Shown: one piece after another, positions 58,501-64,000 of the stretch
Layout: each line of letters starts with the position of its first letter
Position numbering within the stretch: position 1 is the stretch's first letter
Made by a program: the position numbers and the translations under genes
Assembly: GCA_002633005.1 (NCBI GenBank)
Contig: NMRA01000117.1
Coordinates: 567,653 to 631,652 of the forward strand
DNA length: 64,000 bases
Origin: Phoronis australis
Taxonomy: Eukaryota; Phoronida; Phoronidae
Direction: 5' to 3'
Notes under the pieces: generated by a model
Told to the model about the DNA's origin: nothing
The model's database searches: none
Seen by the model: only the letters and a program-made list of their open reading frames with translations

Positions 58501-61500
58501 TGCTATAAACACACAAAAATATAAAAAAGATTCACACGCTGATGCACACGTTGAGAGGAGGACCTCCCTCGAAAACTACGCCTGTGTTACATTGAACTGA
58601 TACATACAATAAAATTCTACCATTTTCCAACAAAGCTGTCCTACTCACAGTATATTTTCTGCAGAATAAGATTGATGAACACACATAACTACGTTGTGAA
58701 TATTAGTGCATTGTTACACATCTCCCTATTAATGCATAAATCAATCACAATTTGTTTTTGGCCAAAACATGAGTACGAACTTTCAAATCAACGTTGACTA
58801 ATACAATGATTTTAAAGTTTGCATTGAATCAAATAATAACAAGTCCTCTTCCAAGTGGGTTTTCGTAATACTTGTAACAGATCCCATTGATAACATATTA
58901 AATGTATTCAACTTACAATCACACATGCACTACAGACCTCTCACCAGGGTACTTTACCTTAACAGTATGTAAATGGTGCTCCTTCCTGATAAAATTGTGA
59001 ACAGAAAAAGCTACAAAAAGTAGACTTAATAAAACCAGAACCACAGAAGTCGAACTGTGTTGTTCAAACTAAAAAATATTCACTAATGGAAGAGCTTGAG
59101 TGAATCTCGTGGAACTTTACTGAACATTGTTGCGCGTTCAACAAATTTTGTCTAATGGAAAATTAATATGCAACTAACACCCATGAGTTGAATAGTTGTG
59201 CTGAGAACATTGCACTATTTACATACCAGATATCTGTACTGAATAGTTATTCTGAGAACATTGCACTATTTACATACCAGCTATCTGTACTGAACAGTTT
59301 GACGACAATTGTCGGCACCAGATAATCAGCCAAACACAGCAACATGCCCAGAAGTGAGAACGTCGTTAGAACGGAGGGTTCAAAATACCAGATCATCCTG
59401 GGGGAAAACAGTAATATTGTTACGTTAACAAAACAGTCATAAGTGAAAATGAAACTCAAATACCTGTGAAGTGAATTTATTTCAAACATTCAACTTGTAA
59501 AGTAATATGGACAAATTGAGTAGTCAAACCGTGCTACGATAAAATCCAACCAATTTAGGACACAATATGGTAGCAAGTGAATTTTCATTTTTTGTTTTTT
59601 ATAAACAGTAAGTAACACCAATATAATGCTTCACCATTTTAAAGAAATTTACTGCACTGTTGCTACCAACAGATGTTTTGTGAAATTGAAGTATTCAAAG
59701 TGTTAGAAACCTAAGAAAAATGAAAACAATGTTATTCTGACAATTACTTTTGTACACAATTGGCAAGAATTTCCTGGTTAATTTGTAATTTTTGCTCACT
59801 TAATAATTCTCTACACTGTACAAACACTGATTCGGTCAACAGCACCCCCTTTGACAACTGAATATGCTTGTATTAAGAACGATACACCTGTACCTGAACT
59901 AAGACATTTATCAAAGGAAATTTTTTCCTCAAGTGTGTTTCACATGTAGGTGCATATGCCCGTGCTTCATGTAAGAGTGCAGGAAGCTATTCCTTTGCAT
60001 TTGTGCATGTTTTAAACTGAGTGCTATTTGTAGGTTTTATTCCATACTTAACACTTTTCAGTTGATATTCCGAGTTAAATTGAATAGACGTCAACATTTA
60101 CTCCTCTGTTTTACTCCAGCCTTTCACATAATTATGGACATAAGTGCAGATTGACTTATAGGGGTATGAGGCTAAATACACGCATATACAGTAATTAAGT
60201 ATCAGTCCACCGATCCTCCGACCACTGTACAGCCAACAAGCGGCAAGGTCGGGGGTCAGCCATTCACAACCATGTTCAGTCCAATAAATCACATTAGGGA
60301 TGAGAGAAATTGGGTGAAGTATGACACCACAGAGTTCGGTGCTTAAGGAATTACAAGGGAAGACTTCTGGGGGGCACAATGAGGCAATTTCTTGATGCGG
60401 AATGAGTCATTTTTTACTACATTTTCTGCTGTAGTTTCTGCTTCAAACAGAATCGTTTCTGAATAATTTTGATATCACATGATAAGTTCATGACCAGTGT
60501 AAGCAAAAATGGCATCGACACTAAAATATCGGTTACCATGGTAACACTGGAACTGTTTCCGTGGAGGTACTTTGCATGCTTGTTAAAAATCAGCAGTAAG
60601 TTATACCCTAATAGCGAAGCCGACCCCACGAGGAAACTGGTCCTGGTTTTCAAATGGCGAACAGTTTCGCCTATATAACTAGAGCCACATCCAGCACAGA
60701 TAAATTTGTATACTACCTTGGACCGTAGAACCATAGAAATTTTGTCCTTAGGGTTAAATAAATTCGACAGTTTTAGAGACTTGAATGTTAATACAACTCT
60801 TAAGTTCACACAGTAATCATTCACCAATTTGTTGAGTTTTCGTTGAGCAATTTTGGCGTAAAACCCAGCATAGGGTATTTTAAAGTACTCGCTTGTAGTT
60901 AGTTTCGTCAAGATACAAGATGAATATTATCAGGGTTACGTTGGAGTCTTGCTTTCCGTACCCTATTGACTAATTCTAGGGGATATCTATTCTTTTTCAA
61001 ATTCGTTGTAAGTTCTTTAATATTAGAATCAAATCTAGCCCAAGTGTTGTACATGTGATATACCCTGTCTATTACCGTAGCCATTTGAAAACCAGGACCA
61101 AGGAACATCTAAATTCTGACAGAAATTCACATGTATATTCACCTACAGAGCTACAATCATTGTTTTCAGCAGTGCTCTTTCAATAACTTTGCAATAATAG
61201 ACCAGGCAGTAACAACAAAGGAGCTTAAAATTTGTGCAACTTTACACATCAGTTGGTGCAAGCCCAATCTCAATAGGCAACTGACACATCACAGGTTGTC
61301 ATTGTTGGTCGAGTTCATTGTCATTCCCTGTAACTGACTGTATCTGTGCTTCATTACTTGTTGCTGGGCTTAGCTAGGTGGCCACTGTATTATCACTTCT
61401 GAGGATGGTGTTGAACAAATGACACCGAAACATGTCAAGTCTTAAAACCGTTGTTGTTTTCTTGAATATATGTTGCTACTTGCGATGATGGAAATCTACA

Positions 61501-62592
61501 GGCACCACTTAACAATGCCAAGTGAATAATAACAGTTAAAATTGGACAGTTTTTACAGCGTAAAAACATGGCTGCGAAGCCGTGAAATGTGTTTGAGCCT
61601 ATAACTTTGGTAGAATGTAATATTTTGGGGAAATATTTTACCACTGTTTATAGATCCCACAGGGCTACCTATGTGTCAAATTTGGTGAAAATTGGCTGAC
61701 CCCCACCTTGCCGATGGATGGCTGGTGCTTTTGTGGACAAGCACTTAACATAACAATGTGTTCTGTCAATGAACTATTAACTATAGAGGCAATTTGACAA
61801 CACTTACATAGCAATGAGAAAAGGTTAGACACATCCACTGAGTGTGTGGGGATACATTATTAAGAATCTGGCACTTACCTTATTCTAATGAACTGTTTGG
61901 GAACAAACATTTACTATATAAGGTGTCATTTTATAACTTTGGGTTTCACTCCTAATAATTACAAGGCTAAAATATAGCACAATCAGTTCAGCTCTGGGCC
62001 CACTCATTTTGAAACCTGTTTAAGGAAAAAGGCTCAGTCTTAATCAATTTCAGATTGCACCAGGTGCCTCAGGGGAAAAATTCTAGTAACTTCAGGTTAA
62101 GCTAGTCAAAATTAAAGTTCCCAGCCCATTTCAGATGGCATCAGGTGATTTTTCTTTTTGCAAATACAGAAAACTACAAAAATACCAAATGAATTTAAAA
62201 AAACAGAACCAAATAAGCTATTTGCTTAGCCTAACAACTAACCTTTCAGTAAGCACGATTATTTTGTCCAGGATTCAAAACATATGGTGTGCCAAAGCAA
62301 TACAGTGCAACAGTGAAGTTAGCTAACCTTTCAGTAAGCATGATTTTGTCCAGAACTCAAAACATATGGTGTGTCAAAGCAATATAGTGCAACAGTGAAG
62401 TTAGCATTTAACATAGCTAACTTGCTCGCTATGACTAACTAATAGTACATGTACTTACAAAAACAAGAATGTGATGGCAGTCACAATAATGGCAGGGTGT
62501 TGAGGTTTGTCCCAGTGAAGGACCTTGTTGAGAGGCAGTAGAACCTCCCTCCAACCCTCAAGATCTCTCTTCAGCTGCTTCAGATCTTTACT
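55554..62592 (-). CDS. ARL6IP1: ARL6IP1, ER-shaping membrane protein; 5 exons in view, first exon missing, 191 aa visible
   Basis: Exons in transcript order: 62459-62592, 59278-59397, 57857-57974, 56276-56360, 55554-55672 (stop TAA 55554-55556); GT-AG with agreeing phases. The first visible exon begins in phase 0 with SKDLKQLKRDLEGWREV, matching the start of the folded part of ARL6IP1. About 10-15 N-terminal residues are missing and should come from an upstream exon. LADYLVP in exon 59278-59397 and the following hydrophobic pairs are family landmarks. ARL6IP1 inserts as hairpins in the ER membrane, favours tubule curvature and relates to reticulon-type proteins. The human protein has 203 residues, so this copy is close to full length. 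The donor end of exon 59278-59397 is tandemly duplicated just downstream. A Penelope-like remnant occupies the first visible intron. Confidence 0.94.
59190..59298 (-). repeat. Tandem duplication of the end and donor of an ARL6IP1 exon, 51-bp unit, 2 copies
   Basis: ctgagaacattgcactattt followed by acataccag and tatctgtactgaa occurs at 59201 and 59252. The copy at 59252 joins the true exon (donor gtatgt at 59272-59277). The other copy repeats the last coding bases and the donor in the intron. Confidence 0.88.
60417..61108 (-). pseudogene. Penelope-like retroelement remnant (GIY-YIG endonuclease end)
   Basis: A minus-strand frame (60417-60911) carries FKSLKLSNLF, then VYKFICAGCGSSYIGET and a following RHLKTR. 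This is the zinc-knuckle-like plus GIY-YIG start seen in Penelope-like elements. The adjoining frame (60908-61108) looks like the linker before it (RVYHMYNTW, YPLELVNRVRK) and is shifted relative to the first. After the arginine motif the frame no longer resembles the family. The reverse transcriptase is missing, so it is a dead 3' piece. Confidence 0.75.
61394..61440 (+). ncRNA. Hammerhead-ribozyme-like motif
   Basis: CTGAGGA fits CUGANGA. It is followed by a hairpin with GGTGT and ACACC arms, then GAAACATGTC, where the A-U closing pair and the UC cleavage position can be placed. Hammerheads of this minimal kind are known from Penelope-like elements. Here the motif is on the plus strand while the nearby coding remnant is on the minus strand, so it may belong to a different copy. 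Helix I pairing was not demonstrated. Confidence 0.4.
62238..62406 (+). repeat. Tandem duplication, 85-bp unit, 2 copies
   Basis: Unit ctaacctttcagtaagcacg followed by caaaacatatggtgtgccaa and agtgcaacagtgaagttagc. ARL6IP1 intron. Confidence 0.92.
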
Positions 62593-64000
62593 CTGTCAAA
62601 GTCAAAGTAATCTTGAACAAGCATTTTTCACCAAGCACACCTGTATACCAAAATTTGTTCTTGTCAGTAGCAGGTAGGATTCTGCCAGAAGTTTCAGAGT
62701 TTTTGTCAGCAGTCACAACAACATTAGATTTAGGAAAAATTCACTCATGTTGTTGGGGAGACGGAATTCATATTTTGGAAGAAATAACTTTACAAATCTC
62801 CATAAGGAGCGTTGATTTAAACATTTTAGAAAAAACAAAACCACAAGATCTTAAATATGCTTTTATTTGTATCGACTCACTTTTCAGCACATCTGAGAAA
62901 AGTGTGAAAAAAGGAACAAATAATAAAACAATGACTACTTGGCTCACATTTTCTCACAGAATTCTCAAAATGTCTCAAAATTTCAGGCAAGCAAGTTTTG
63001 TTACAGAATGTCACAAAGAATCCCATCTCGGGACTTTAAGACACCAAAATTACCAGGGATGCCAAATTGCGAAGAATTTACACAGAAAAAGCAACATGTT
63101 TCTCGCCTAGAGTGGAGTGTGAATATACAAACTGTTGGCAGGAATGAAAAAGAATTTGATATTGTTACACACGTGATTCTGAACTGTTTTCTCACAGTGG
63201 AGTGGTAGACCGATCAACTGTTAAAACGGAGTATATCGAAGATGACCGGACATCCATTTCCAGCTCATTTTCTCAAACAAAACAAATCTATTTAGGGCCG
63301 ATTGCTTGCCCGTTTTTTGCACGTTACGTGATGCTCTGAAAAAATTTCACTGCAAAACCATGGAGGCCGAGAATGCAGATGGCATTTTTTCACTCAGGGT
63401 GCATACTTTTGTTTCAGAAATGGCATTTAATGAAGTTTGCATTTTAGCCTCAATACTTCTTTTATTAGAATCAACATGGTATATAGAATATCAGGTAAAA
63501 TTTTTGAAGTATACTCATTTAGTTTTTGAGATTTGGACTGTTGAAATAACAAAAGTGTGGGTTATGGAGAATACATCATTGGTATTGTCACATCCATTTT
63601 GGAAAAAAAATTAAATCTGGCTTGGGAACAAGAAAGTTTATTACTGGTAACTCATGTACTAAATCACTGAACATCAATATAAAAAACTAGATTCACCAGA
63701 AGCTGATTTAAGGGGGGCCAAGGGGGCCATGCCCCCCCTCCCCCCTAAACTTCTCCCAGATTCTATTTGGCAGTTCGGAGGTGCGAATGTCTGGCGGGTA
63801 CATTCCTGGCAAATACTCTGCCCTGGCCCCTTTGCCCAACTCAAAATCCTGGATTCTCCGCACCTGTTCACACCTGAGTATGCTTCACAAGGTGTGAGTA
63901 TACAAATAAAATGTAGCGATTGTACTTAATCCTTAGACATACTCAGGACTTAACTATCATCAGAGTCACATCACTGTCAAAAGCAAAGCATAATTCTATT
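62593..64000. other. Right edge: ARL6IP1 upstream intron or promoter, no exon supported
   Basis: Plus-strand frames of 89-165 codons exist here but match no family, are AT-rich, and overlap each other in different frames. A transposon-end-like piece with paired G and C tracts sits at 63710-63760. The first ARL6IP1 exon could be here but I could not identify it. Confidence 0.4.

Noticed and set aside
62613-63110. 165-codon plus-strand frame as a gene
   Set aside because: Low-complexity composition, no family resemblance, and an overlapping shifted frame of similar quality; transcripts would be needed.

Overview
This looks like nuclear DNA of an invertebrate animal, probably marine. The genes are split into many small exons with GT-AG introns of 0.1-6 kb. 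Minisatellites, tRNA-derived SINEs and MITEs are dense, and there are Maverick/Polinton-like, Penelope-like and THAP transposon remnants. One assembly gap (580 N, 11880-12459) shows this is a draft assembly. I cannot name the species. Minisatellites that copy splice sites (see findings) recall what I remember being described in amphioxus, but that is only a hint.

Layout. 1-4700: higher-order tandem/inverted array of an unrecognised repeat. 5912-14446 (+): an SDR16C/17beta-HSD11-like dehydrogenase, 299 aa, with a second in-frame terminal exon that would give 305 aa. 16034-33690 (-): a complete 19-exon M1 aminopeptidase, 946 aa, type II membrane protein. A ~3 kb decayed Maverick-like element with long inverted ends sits in one of its introns. 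34365-40723 (-): a 6-exon FKBP11-like ER membrane prolyl isomerase, 184 aa. 41073-52248 (+): a 12-exon monoamine-oxidase-like flavoenzyme with a C-terminal membrane anchor, 537 aa. It is divergent from the FKBP gene, with 349 bp between the two ATGs. 55554-62592 (-): ARL6IP1, missing only its first exon, which should lie beyond the window or was not recognised. 60417-61108 (-): a Penelope-like GIY-YIG remnant inside an ARL6IP1 intron.

All five genes were built by hand from splice sites and reading-frame phase. In each case the exon lengths add up to an open frame, and the joined protein follows the family in order. Two are ER membrane proteins (FKBP11-like, ARL6IP1), one is probably ER/lipid-droplet (SDR), one plasma-membrane (M1) and one probably mitochondrial outer membrane (MAO-like). 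I see no sign that they form one pathway.

Most notable observations: tandem duplications that copy exon-intron boundaries in three neighbouring genes; GAMEH in place of GAMEN in the aminopeptidase; loss of the flavin-linking cysteine and both cage tyrosines in the MAO-like enzyme; alternative last exons in the SDR gene; and the unexplained array at the left edge.
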